Below, piece after piece: positions 7,655-13,979 of a stretch of 13,979 bases of DNA. Under the pieces are notes generated by a model. That model was not told where the DNA came from. It saw only the letters and a program-made list of their open reading frames with translations, and did no database searches. The stretch is from an uncultured Oscillospiraceae bacterium (GTDB taxonomy: Bacteria > Bacillota > Clostridia > Oscillospirales > Ruminococcaceae): positions 1-13,979 of the forward strand of contig CAKTCT010000060.1 in NCBI GenBank assembly GCA_934539585.1, read 5' to 3'. Numbering within the stretch: position 1 is the stretch's first letter; each line of letters begins with the position of its first letter. A program made the translations under genes and the position numbers.

Positions 7655-8890
7655 TCAGTCCGCGTATTTTTTCAGACAGAGGGCGGCATTGTGGCCGCCG
7701 AAGCCCAGGGAGTTGGACAGGGCGGCGCGGATGTCCTGTTTCCGGGCGGTGTTGGGCACCACGTCCAGGTCGCACTCCTCGTCAGGGACCTTGTAGCCCA
7801 CAGTGGGGGGGAGGATGCCGTCCCGGAGGGCCAGGGCGGTGAGCATGGCCTCCACGGCTCCGGCGGCCCCCAGCATGTGGCCGGTCATGGACTTGGTGGA
7901 GGAGACGGCCACGGTCTTTGCGGCGTCGCCCAGGGCCTTTTTGATGGCGATGGTCTCGTAGCGCTCGTTGACCGGGGTGGAGGTGCCGTGGGCGTTGATA
8001 TAATCGATGTCGGCGGGGGTCAGGCCCGCTTCGGTATAGGCCAGCTCCATGGCCTTGGCGGCGGCTTCGCCGTCGGGGGCGGGGCTGGTGATGTGGTGGG
8101 CGTCGCCGGTGGCGCCGTAGCCTGCTACTTCGGCGTAGATCTTGGCTCCCCGGGCCTTGGCGTGCTCCAGCTCCTCCAGGATGAGAACGCCGGCGCCCTC
8201 GCCCATGACGAAGCCGTCCCGCTCCTTGTCAAAGGGGATGGAGGCTCGGTCCGGGTCTTGGGAGCGGGAGAGGGCTCCCATATTGTTGAAGCCCGCCATG
8301 GCGAACTTGGTGATGGTGGCTTCCGCGCCGCCGGCCACGCAGGCGTCCAGGTAGCCGTTTCTGATGAGCCGGAAGGCTTCGCCTACGGCGTGGGCGGAGG
8401 AGGCGCAGGCCGTTACCGGGGCGAAGTTGGCCCCCTTGAAGCCGGTGCGGATGGAGATGTTCCCGGCGGCCATGTTGCTGATCATCATGGGGATGAAGAA
8501 CACCGACACCCGGCCCGGGCCTTTTTCCAGGAATTTCTGGTGGTTTTCCTCAAAGGTCTGCATCCCGCCGATGCCGCTGCCGATGATGACGCCCACCCGG
8601 TAGGGGTCCAGGTCCTTCAGGTCGGAGCCGCAGTCCCGGAGGGCTTCCGTGGCGGCGTAGAGGGCGAACTGGCAGTAGGGGTCGGTGCGGCGCTGCTCCT
8701 TGCGGTCCAGAATGGAGGAAGGATCGAAGTCTTTGACCAGAGCGGCAACGGAGACCCCCAGGTCTTCGGTGTCAAAACGGTCGATTTTGGTGATTCCGTG
8801 GCGGCCGGCGCAGATGCTTTCCCAGGTAGAGGGGGCATCCTTGCCCACGGGGGTAACGGCTCCGATGCCGGTAATAACAACTCGTCTCAT
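7655..8890 (-). CDS. fabF: 3-oxoacyl-ACP synthase II (FabF)
   Basis: The 411-residue thiolase-fold condensing enzyme extends acyl-ACP with malonyl-ACP. The catalytic Cys162 sits in VTACASSAHAVGEAFRLI, His301 in NAHGTSTPVNERYE, and Lys333 and His338 in STKSMTGHMLGAAGAVE, giving the Cys-His-His triad of FabF/KASII rather than the Cys-His-Asn of FabH. Length matches the family. The start at 8890 is supported by AAGGAGG 4 nt upstream. A GTG at 8908 would overlap fabG and lacks such a site. The gap to fabG is 14 bp. Confidence 0.97.
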   Translation of the reverse strand: MRRVVITGIGAVTPVGKDAPSTWESICAGRHGITKIDRFDTEDLGVSVAALVKDFDPSSILDRKEQRRTDPYCQFALYAATEALRDCGSDLKDLDPYRVGVIIGSGIGGMQTFEENHQKFLEKGPGRVSVFFIPMMISNMAAGNISIRTGFKGANFAPVTACASSAHAVGEAFRLIRNGYLDACVAGGAEATITKFAMAGFNNMGALSRSQDPDRASIPFDKERDGFVMGEGAGVLILEELEHAKARGAKIYAEVAGYGATGDAHHITSPAPDGEAAAKAMELAYTEAGLTPADIDYINAHGTSTPVNERYETIAIKKALGDAAKTVAVSSTKSMTGHMLGAAGAVEAMLTALALRDGILPPTVGYKVPDEECDLDVVPNTARKQDIRAALSNSLGFGGHNAALCLKKYAD

Positions 8891-8904
8891 GGGTCCTCCT
8901 TTTC

Positions 8905-9648
8905 TCACATGGAAAGGCAGCCGGAAACCTCCAGCACCTGTCCGGAAATGTAGGACGCCCGATCAGAAGCAAGGAAAGCCACGGCGTTGGCCACGTCTTC
9001 CGGCTGGCCTAGGCGCTGGAGGCCGATCTGCTTTAAGATGGCGGCCTTGTACTCCTCGCCCAGGACCTCGGTCATGGGGGTCTGGATAAAGCCGGGGGCC
9101 ACAGCGTTGACGGTAATGCCCCGCTTGCCCAGTTCCTTGGCCCCGGTCTTGGTCATGCCGATGATGCCCGCCTTGGAGGCGGAGTAGTTCATCTGGCCGG
9201 GGTTGCCGTAAAGGCCGGCCACGGAGGTGATGTTGATGATGCGGCCGGAGCGCTGGCGGATCATGATTTTGCCCACGTGGCGCATCATGTTGAAAACGGA
9301 TTTGTAGTTGACCCGGGTGACCACGTCGAACTGCTCCTCGCTCATCTGGGCGAGAAGGCCGTCCTTGGTGATGCCGGCGTTGTTGACCAGGACGTCGATG
9401 GTACCGAAGCGGTCCTTGACGGCCTTGGCCATGGCCTCGCAGGCGGCAAAGTCGGAGACGTCGCAGAGGAAGCACTCGGCCTCCACGCCCAGGGCGCGGC
9501 AGGCTTCGGCAACCTGATTGCCGCCGTTTTCCCGTTCCCGTTCGCCCAGGCAGTTGATGGCAATGTTAAAGCCGTCGGCGGCCAGAGTCTTGGCCATGCA
9601 GGCCCCCAGGCCCTGGGACGCGCCGGTGATCAGTGCAGTTTTCGCCAT
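8905..9648 (-). CDS. fabG: 3-oxoacyl-ACP reductase FabG
   Basis: The 247-residue short-chain dehydrogenase reduces 3-oxoacyl-ACP with NADPH. The cofactor loop TGASQGLG is at residues 8-15, NNAGI at 89-93, and the catalytic residues Asn114, Ser142 (ITSVAG), Tyr155 and Lys159 (YSASKAG) are all present. The C-terminus (ASYISGQVLEVSGCLSM) ends like FabG, with cysteine and serine replacing the more common DGG motif, a small variation. ATG is preceded by GAAAGG with a somewhat long 11-nt spacing. It lies 24 bp after fabK and 14 bp before fabF. Confidence 0.96.
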   Translation of the reverse strand: MAKTALITGASQGLGACMAKTLAADGFNIAINCLGERERENGGNQVAEACRALGVEAECFLCDVSDFAACEAMAKAVKDRFGTIDVLVNNAGITKDGLLAQMSEEQFDVVTRVNYKSVFNMMRHVGKIMIRQRSGRIINITSVAGLYGNPGQMNYSASKAGIIGMTKTGAKELGKRGITVNAVAPGFIQTPMTEVLGEEYKAAILKQIGLQRLGQPEDVANAVAFLASDRASYISGQVLEVSGCLSM

Positions 9649-9672
9649 AGTGCAGACAACCTTTCGTAAACG

Positions 9673-10620
9673 TTATTTGATAAGGCTCAGGCGGTCCTTC
9701 ATGACCGCTTCGCCCTGGGTGAAGATGTCTTCAAGGATTTTCGCGCAGGGGCGGAGCTCCTTGACCAGTCCGGCGATCTCGCCGCACATGAAGCTGCCGT
9801 TTTCCTTGTCGCCGTCCTGGACGGCCCGGCGGAGGGAGCCCACGGTGAGCTCCTCAATCTCCGCAAAGGTGGCTCCGGCCCGCTCCCGCTCGTTGACCCG
9901 GCGGGTGTAGCGGGTCTTGATCTGGCGGCAGGGGGCCCCGCCGCAGATTTCGCCGGTGACAGCGGTGTCGGTGTCCTTGGCGCTTAATACCAGGTCCTTA
10001 TAGACGGGGTGGATGCGGCACTCCTCAGAGGCCAGGAAGACCGTGCCCATCTGGACGCCCTGGGCCCCGAACATCAGCGCCGCCGCCAGTCCCCGGCCGT
10101 CGGCGATGCCGCCTGCGGCCAAAACCGGGATGGATACCGCGTCCACCACCTGGGGGACCAGGCACATGGTGGTGATGGAGCCGATGTGGCCGCCGGATTC
10201 GCAGCCCTCGGCGATGACGCCATCGGCTCCGGCACGCTCCATCCGCTTGGCCAGGGCCACGGAGGCGACGACCGGGAAGACCCGGATGCCCGCGGCTTTC
10301 CAGGCTTCCATGTATTTTCCGGGGTTGCCCGCGCCGGTGGTGACGATCTTCACGCCTTCCTCCACCACGATGCGGGCCAGGTCGTCGGCGTTGGGGCTCA
10401 TGAGCATGATATTCACGCCGAAGGGCTTGTCGGTGAGGGCCTTGGCCTTGCGGATTTCCTGCCGGATGACCTCGCCGGGGGCGGAACCCCCTGCGATGAG
10501 GCCCACGCCTCCCGCGTTGGACACGGCCGCCGCCAGCTCGGCTTCGGCGACCCAGGCCATGCCGCCCTGGAAGGCGGGGTATTGAACGCCCAGCAGCTCG
10601 GTGAGTTTTGTTTTGATCAT
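9673..10620 (-). CDS. fabK: Enoyl-ACP reductase II (FabK), FMN-dependent
   Basis: The 315-residue TIM-barrel flavoprotein of the nitronate monooxygenase/FabK family reduces trans-2-enoyl-ACP in the last step of each elongation cycle. Visible are YPAFQGGMAWVAEAELAAAV near residues 14-33, the family motif EGCESGGHIGSITT near 138-151 with His145, IPVLAAGGIADGRGLAAALM and FGAQGVQMGTVFLASEE for FMN phosphate binding. Its position inside the fab operon supports FabK rather than a nitronate monooxygenase. The start at 10620 has AAAGGA 8 nt upstream; the ATG at 10629 overlaps that site and is less likely. No FabI, FabL or FabV is in the window. FabK enzymes are known to be refractory to triclosan. 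Confidence 0.94.
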   Translation of the reverse strand: MIKTKLTELLGVQYPAFQGGMAWVAEAELAAAVSNAGGVGLIAGGSAPGEVIRQEIRKAKALTDKPFGVNIMLMSPNADDLARIVVEEGVKIVTTGAGNPGKYMEAWKAAGIRVFPVVASVALAKRMERAGADGVIAEGCESGGHIGSITTMCLVPQVVDAVSIPVLAAGGIADGRGLAAALMFGAQGVQMGTVFLASEECRIHPVYKDLVLSAKDTDTAVTGEICGGAPCRQIKTRYTRRVNERERAGATFAEIEELTVGSLRRAVQDGDKENGSFMCGEIAGLVKELRPCAKILEDIFTQGEAVMKDRLSLIK

Positions 10621-10644
10621 TCCGTTCATCCTTTCCAGAAGGGG

Positions 10645-11631
10645 TTAGTATTCGAACACGGCGCTGCCGTAGACAAGTCCTGCGCCGAAGCCCACCACGC
10701 CGATCTTCTGACCCCGGCGGATGCGGCCGTCCCGGACGGCCTGGTCCAGGGCCACGGGGATGCAGGCCGAGGAGATGTTGGCGGATTCAGCGATGTTGCA
10801 GATGAATTTTTCCATGGGGAGCTTCAGGGCCGAAACGGCGGTCTGAATGATCCGGAGGTTGGCCTGGTGGGGGATGATCCAGTCCAGGTCGGTGAGGTCC
10901 ATCCCAGCCCTGGCGCAGACCTGGCGGAGGGCGGCGGGCATGGCGGTGACGGCGAATTTGTAAACGGCCTGTCCGGCCATGTAGATCATGCCCGGCTTGC
11001 TTTCGGGGAAGCCGTCGGCGTCGGAGGTCCGGCGCTGGTTCTGGAGAAAGGGGTTGGGATTATCCGGCTTCCGGGCGAAAAGGGTGCAGGCGCCGGTGCC
11101 GTCGGCTCCCAGGGCGGAGAAGAAGGAGGCATCGGAGTGCTCCAGGACCGCGGCTCCCGCGCCGTCTCCGAAAAGAACGCAGGTGGAGCGGTCGGAGAAG
11201 TCCGTGACCTTGGAAAGGCTTTCGGCGGAGATCAGCAGCACCCGGCGGTAGCCGTGCTGGAGGTACATGTTGGCCATGTCCAGGCCGTAGACGAACCCGG
11301 CGCAGGCGGCGTTGACGTCCAGGGCCACGGCGTTTTTCGCGCCCAGGAGCCCTTGGACCACGCAGGCCAGGGAGGGGGTGTCGTAATCCGACGTCACCGT
11401 GGTGCAGAGGATCAGGTCGATGTCCTCCGGGGGGGTGTGGGCGGATTCCAGGGCGGAGCGGGCGGCTTTCACAGCCAGCTCATAGGTGGGGCCGTCGGCA
11501 AAATGCCGGGTCCGGATGCCGGAGTGCTTGACGATCCATTCGTCGGAGGTGTCCACGATGGCGGTGAAGGCGTTGTTGTCCACTACGGTCTCCGGCAGGT
11601 AGGAGCCGGTGCCCAAAATGTGAATTCCCAT
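10645..11631 (-). CDS. fabH: 3-oxoacyl-ACP synthase III (FabH)
   Basis: The 328-residue condensing enzyme starts fatty-acid synthesis by joining an acyl-CoA primer to malonyl-ACP. The catalytic triad is Cys110 in DVNAACAGFVYGLDMA, His255 in IIPHQANLRI and Asn285 in AESANISSACIPVAL. The usual GN before the Ser/Thr of this last motif is AN here. The start at 11631 is set by GAGGAA 5-6 nt upstream; an earlier TTG at 11652 is not needed. It is the first gene of the leftward operon, with about 125 nt of predicted leader. Whether it prefers acetyl-CoA or branched primers cannot be read reliably. Confidence 0.96.
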   Translation of the reverse strand: MGIHILGTGSYLPETVVDNNAFTAIVDTSDEWIVKHSGIRTRHFADGPTYELAVKAARSALESAHTPPEDIDLILCTTVTSDYDTPSLACVVQGLLGAKNAVALDVNAACAGFVYGLDMANMYLQHGYRRVLLISAESLSKVTDFSDRSTCVLFGDGAGAAVLEHSDASFFSALGADGTGACTLFARKPDNPNPFLQNQRRTSDADGFPESKPGMIYMAGQAVYKFAVTAMPAALRQVCARAGMDLTDLDWIIPHQANLRIIQTAVSALKLPMEKFICNIAESANISSACIPVALDQAVRDGRIRRGQKIGVVGFGAGLVYGSAVFEY

Positions 11632-11659
11632 CTTTGTTCCTCGCTTTTTCAATATGCTG

Positions 11660-11673
11660 CGTCGTTTTCGACG
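11660..11673. other. Small hairpin in fabH leader
   Basis: CGTCG (11660-11664) and CGACG (11669-11673) form a 5-bp stem with a 4-nt loop, within the 5' leader of fabH and just outside the plus-strand promoter. Read leftward it is preceded, not followed, by T residues, so it is not a typical terminator. It might influence mRNA stability. Confidence 0.3.
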
Positions 11674-11692
11674 AAAAACGGCTGGGTTTTCC

Positions 11693-11721
11693 TTGCAATG
11701 TGCCGTAAAATTTGGTATAGT
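11693..11721 (+). promoter_or_regulatory. Predicted promoter of fabD-manA
   Basis: -35 TTGCAA (11693-11698), 17-bp spacer, -10 TATAGT (11716-11721). The expected transcription start is near 11728, giving a leader of about 200 nt before fabD. I found no FapR-type or FabT-type operator around it. Confidence 0.65.
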
Positions 11722-11733
11722 GAAAGAAGGACG

Positions 11734-11750
11734 GCCGCGTCTGATGCGGC
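11734..11750. other. GC hairpin in the overlap of the two leaders
   Basis: GCCGC (11734-11738) and GCGGC (11746-11750) pair around a 7-nt loop. It falls between the two facing promoters and would be at or near the 5' end of both transcripts. On the + strand TCGGCTCTTTT follows, so it might act as a weak attenuator; this is inference. Confidence 0.3.
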
Positions 11751-11762
11751 TCGGCTCTTTTC

Positions 11763-11791
11763 ATTGTAGCTATTTGTAACCGTTTTGTCAA
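11763..11791 (-). promoter_or_regulatory. Consensus promoter of the fab-acc operon
   Basis: Read leftward: perfect -35 TTGACA (11786-11791), 17-bp spacer, -10 TACAAT (11763-11768). Expected start near 11756, about 125 nt before the fabH ATG. This is the strongest promoter in the window, suited to an essential operon. No recognisable FapR palindrome overlaps it. The rest of the 294-bp intergenic region (11632-11925) contains only the facing promoter, hairpins and the fabD ribosome binding site. Confidence 0.85.
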
Positions 11792-11925
11792 CGTTTTTCC
11801 CGCCGGATTCGGGCCTTTGGGGCCGCGGTTCCATTCTTTTACAGAAAAGTCACAATTGCGGCGTTAACCCGGAGGACGGAATTTTTTGCGGCGGGGAACG
11901 GTTTTTTACGAAAGGATTGTGAGAA

Positions 11926-12846
11926 ATGAACGCGTTTTTGTTTTCCGGACAGGGCTCCCAGGCCCCGGGAATGGGGGTGGAGCTGGCGGAGGCCAGCCCC
12001 AGGGCCCGGGAGGTTTTCGATACGGCTTCCCGGGTGCTGGGGTATGACCTTTTGGGGCTCTGCGCCCAGGGCTCGGCGGAGGAGCTGGCGGACACCCGGG
12101 TGGCCCAGCCCGCCATCCTGGCCACGTCCATGGCGGCCTTTGCCTGCCTGCGGGAGGCCGGGGTGCCCTTTGGGGCGGTGGCGGGTCACTCTCTGGGAGA
12201 GTATGCCGCCATGGCGGCTTCGGGGATGCTCTCATTGGAGGACGCTTTCGCTTTGATCCGGCTCCGGGCCGAGGCCATGGGCCGCTGCGCCGCGTCGGGA
12301 GCCGGGGCCATGGCGGCCATTGTGGGCTCCGACGAGGAGACAGTGACGCGGGTCTGCGGGGAAACGGCGGGATATGTGGTCCCGGTGAACTTCAACGCCC
12401 CCGCCCAGACCGTCATCGCCGGGGAAAAGGAGGCCGTGGCCGCTGTCTCCGCCAGATTCGCGGAAATGGGCAAGCGGGCGGTCCCCCTGGCCGTGGCGGC
12501 GGCGTTCCACTCTAAGCTCATGGAGCCGGCCGCCCGGGAGTTCCGGCCCGCTGCCGCGAAATTCACCTTCCGGGAGCCGGAAGTGCCGTTTTACTCCAAC
12601 CTTACCGGCCAGGTGCTGGACTCCGCCGCGGACATGGCCGACCGACTGGCGCGGCACATCGTCTCCCCGGTATTGTTCACGAAAGAGCTGGCCGCTATGC
12701 AGGCCGCGGGGATCGATACCTTTGTGGAGCTGGGGCCGGGGAAGGTCCTCTCCGGTCTGGTGAAAAAGACGCTGAAGGGGGTCGCAATCCTCAACGTGGA
12801 GAACCGCAAATCCCTGGAAAAGACCCTGGAAGCGCTGAATGTATAA
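11926..12846 (+). CDS. fabD: Malonyl-CoA:ACP transacylase
   Basis: The 306-residue acyltransferase moves malonyl from CoA to AcpP. Motifs in order: FLFSGQGSQAPGMG (residues 4-17), the nucleophile Ser89 in AGHSLGEYAA, Arg114 in IRLRAEAMG, NFNAPAQTVIAG (155-166), and His195 in AFHSKLMEP; the C-terminal GPGKVLSGLVKKT is also typical. The start has AAAGGA 9 nt upstream of the ATG. It is divergent from the fab-acc operon although it supplies the same pathway. In many Firmicutes fabD lies between fabK and fabG. It is followed after 18 bp by manA on the same strand. Confidence 0.97.
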   Translation: MNAFLFSGQGSQAPGMGVELAEASPRAREVFDTASRVLGYDLLGLCAQGSAEELADTRVAQPAILATSMAAFACLREAGVPFGAVAGHSLGEYAAMAASGMLSLEDAFALIRLRAEAMGRCAASGAGAMAAIVGSDEETVTRVCGETAGYVVPVNFNAPAQTVIAGEKEAVAAVSARFAEMGKRAVPLAVAAAFHSKLMEPAAREFRPAAAKFTFREPEVPFYSNLTGQVLDSAADMADRLARHIVSPVLFTKELAAMQAAGIDTFVELGPGKVLSGLVKKTLKGVAILNVENRKSLEKTLEALNV

Positions 12847-12864
12847 CGAAAAGGAGACTTCAGA

Positions 12865-13830
12865 ATGAAAGCCATGAAACTGGAACCCGCCTTTAAGGAT
12901 TACCTTTGGGGCGGCACCAAGCTCCGGGACGAGTACGGAAAAAAGTGCGATTACGATAAGGTAGCGGAGAGCTGGGAGCTTTCCTGCCACAAGGACGGCT
13001 GCTCCACCATTGTCACCGGGGAGTTTGCCGGGACGACTCTGGCGGACTACATCGCCAAGGTCGGAAAAGGCGTGCTGGGCAGCGACTGCGGGAAGTTTGA
13101 GAACTTCCCCATCCTCATCAAGCTCATCGACGCCAAGCAGAACCTGTCCGTTCAGGTCCACCCGGACAACGAATACGCCCAGCGGGTGGAAGGGGAGTAC
13201 GGCAAGACCGAAATGTGGTACGTGGTGGACTGCGAGCCCGGGGCAGGGCTGCTTTACGGGTTCCGGCACGAAATCTCCAAGGAGGAGTTCCGGCGGCGCA
13301 TCGAGGAAAACACCCTGCTGGAAGTGACCAAGCGGGTGGAGGTCCATCCCGGGGACGTATTCTTCATCGAGGCGGGGACCCTTCACGCCATCGGGGAGGG
13401 GATTCTCATCGCGGAGATCCAGCAGAACTCCAACACCACCTACCGGGTCTACGACTACGGCCGGGTGGGGGCCGACGGCAAGCCCCGGCAGCTCCACATC
13501 GAGAAGGCGCTGGACGTGACCCGGCTGGCTCCGGCCACCCGGCCCTGCGGGCGGCCCCAGGCGGCTCCGGAGGCGGTGGAGGGCGGCACGTCGCTGCTGC
13601 TGGCCAGCTGCGAGTACTTCACCGTCCGGGAGATGGAAAGCGAGGGCCGGATGGAGCTGGCGGCGGATGGAACGTCCTTCCATTCCGTGCTGGTTCTGGA
13701 GGGAAGTCCCGTTCTGGAGATGGGCGGGGAGCAGATGCCCCTGAAGAAAGGCGACAGCGTATTTGTCCCGGCGGGGGCCGGGGAGTATGCCCTATGCGGG
13801 AAGGCGAAGTTTATTCTGACGACGGTGTGA
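12865..13830 (+). CDS. manA: Mannose-6-phosphate isomerase, class I (cupin)
   Basis: The 321-residue zinc enzyme interconverts mannose-6-phosphate and fructose-6-phosphate in the cytoplasm. Zinc ligands are all visible: Gln97 and His99 (SVQVHPDNEYA), Glu116 (KTEMWYV) and His174 (IEAGTLHAIG). The substrate-binding YRVYDYGR lies near residues 193-200. The length matches the short Bacillus ManA type rather than the roughly 390-residue E. coli type. The start has AAGGAG 8 nt upstream. It lies 18 bp after fabD and is probably cotranscribed. Together with the GH130 phosphorylase it could take part in mannoside use, although the phosphorylase product is mannose-1-phosphate and a phosphomannomutase is not in the window. 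No T-rich terminator is visible after it; the repeat begins about 35 bp downstream. Confidence 0.96.
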   Translation: MKAMKLEPAFKDYLWGGTKLRDEYGKKCDYDKVAESWELSCHKDGCSTIVTGEFAGTTLADYIAKVGKGVLGSDCGKFENFPILIKLIDAKQNLSVQVHPDNEYAQRVEGEYGKTEMWYVVDCEPGAGLLYGFRHEISKEEFRRRIEENTLLEVTKRVEVHPGDVFFIEAGTLHAIGEGILIAEIQQNSNTTYRVYDYGRVGADGKPRQLHIEKALDVTRLAPATRPCGRPQAAPEAVEGGTSLLLASCEYFTVREMESEGRMELAADGTSFHSVLVLEGSPVLEMGGEQMPLKKGDSVFVPAGAGEYALCGKAKFILTTV

Positions 13831-13865
13831 GAGGCACCACGTACCGGTGGTACCGCTGGCACCAC

Positions 13866-13979
13866 GTCAAGCCGACGCGTATCTCCGAAGTCTCATACAG
13901 GAATCGAAGCGTTCAAAAGTGCTGCACGGTTGCCTACTGTCCGAGCACCGATAGCGGCGGCGGGAAGTGTCGTGTGCGG
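13866..13979 (+). repeat. Right copy of 114-bp dispersed repeat, reaching the window end
   Basis: This segment is the inverted counterpart of 80-193 (6 mismatches in 114 bp). Inward of it, 13836-13865 holds GGTACC-like and GTGGTACC/GGCACCAC imperfect palindromes that partly match the left copy. A frame opening with GTG at 13827, overlapping the manA stop codon, stays open for 51 codons to the window end and would have four cysteines in its second half. The same frame is interrupted by TAG in the left copy and there is no ribosome binding site, so I do not call it a gene. Confidence 0.85.

Noticed and set aside
7691..8953. 420-codon open frame on the + strand
   Set aside because: Antisense to fabF and part of fabG; Gly/Val-rich shadow frame.
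10009..11769. 586-codon open frame on the + strand
   Set aside because: Antisense to fabK and fabH, both with full catalytic motifs; low-complexity Gly/His/Val composition indicates a shadow frame.
11632..11925. FapR or FabT operator controlling the fatty-acid genes
   Set aside because: No palindrome resembling either known consensus was found in the intergenic region.
12232..13683. 483-codon open frame on the - strand
   Set aside because: Antisense to fabD and manA, crossing the boundary between them; no start signal.
13827..13979. GTG-initiated frame overlapping the manA stop and open to the window end
   Set aside because: No ribosome binding site, and the homologous left repeat copy has a TAG in the same frame; better explained as repeat sequence.

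Overview
The window looks like chromosomal DNA from a high-GC, low-molecular-complexity-free Firmicute, most likely an Oscillospiraceae-type gut clostridium. The evidence is strong AGGAGG-like ribosome binding sites before nearly every gene, FabK as enoyl-ACP reductase, a streptococcal/clostridial-style fab-acc operon, a short Cys-Gly-Asn-rich membrane peptide of a kind common in that group, and a mannan-type GH130 phosphorylase. The taxonomic call is inference. No phage, CRISPR, toxin or defence genes are visible, and most of the window is core metabolism.

Layout. Positions 1-300 hold no gene: a hairpin (7-54), one copy of a dispersed repeat (80-193) and a very strong terminator (258-296). 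Positions 301-2433 are a leftward lacI-GH130 unit (regulator first, then a mannooligosaccharide phosphorylase) with a recognisable extended -10 promoter. Positions 2583-2794 hold a leftward 50-residue cysteine-rich peptide gene with its own terminator. Positions 2861 to about 3180 hold a 5'-truncated, frameshifted gene remnant of unknown family. Positions 3254-11791 are the main feature: a leftward ten-gene fatty-acid operon, fabH-fabK-fabG-fabF-accB-fabZ-accC-accD-accA-acpP, with a consensus promoter at 11763-11791 and a terminator at 3254-3296. Positions 11693-13830 carry a rightward fabD-manA pair. Positions 13866-13979 are the second copy of the dispersed repeat, inverted relative to the first and ending exactly at the window edge.

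How the genes work together. AccA/B/C/D make malonyl-CoA, FabD moves malonyl to AcpP, FabH starts the chain, FabF elongates, FabG reduces, FabZ dehydrates and FabK performs the last reduction. This is a complete type II fatty-acid elongation set. Compared with the classical Streptococcus order (fabH-acpP-fabK-fabD-fabG...), acpP has moved to the operon end and fabD to the opposite strand, where it is paired with manA. The two predicted promoters between fabH and fabD face each other, so their leaders overlap. The GH130 enzyme yields mannose-1-phosphate and ManA links mannose-6-phosphate to fructose-6-phosphate, so the window also contains two pieces of mannose metabolism at opposite ends.

I did not find a clearly new biological system. 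The items most worth a second look are the 114-bp inverted repeat pair, the cysteine-rich peptide, the face-to-face promoters, the displaced acpP/fabD, and the broken unknown gene.
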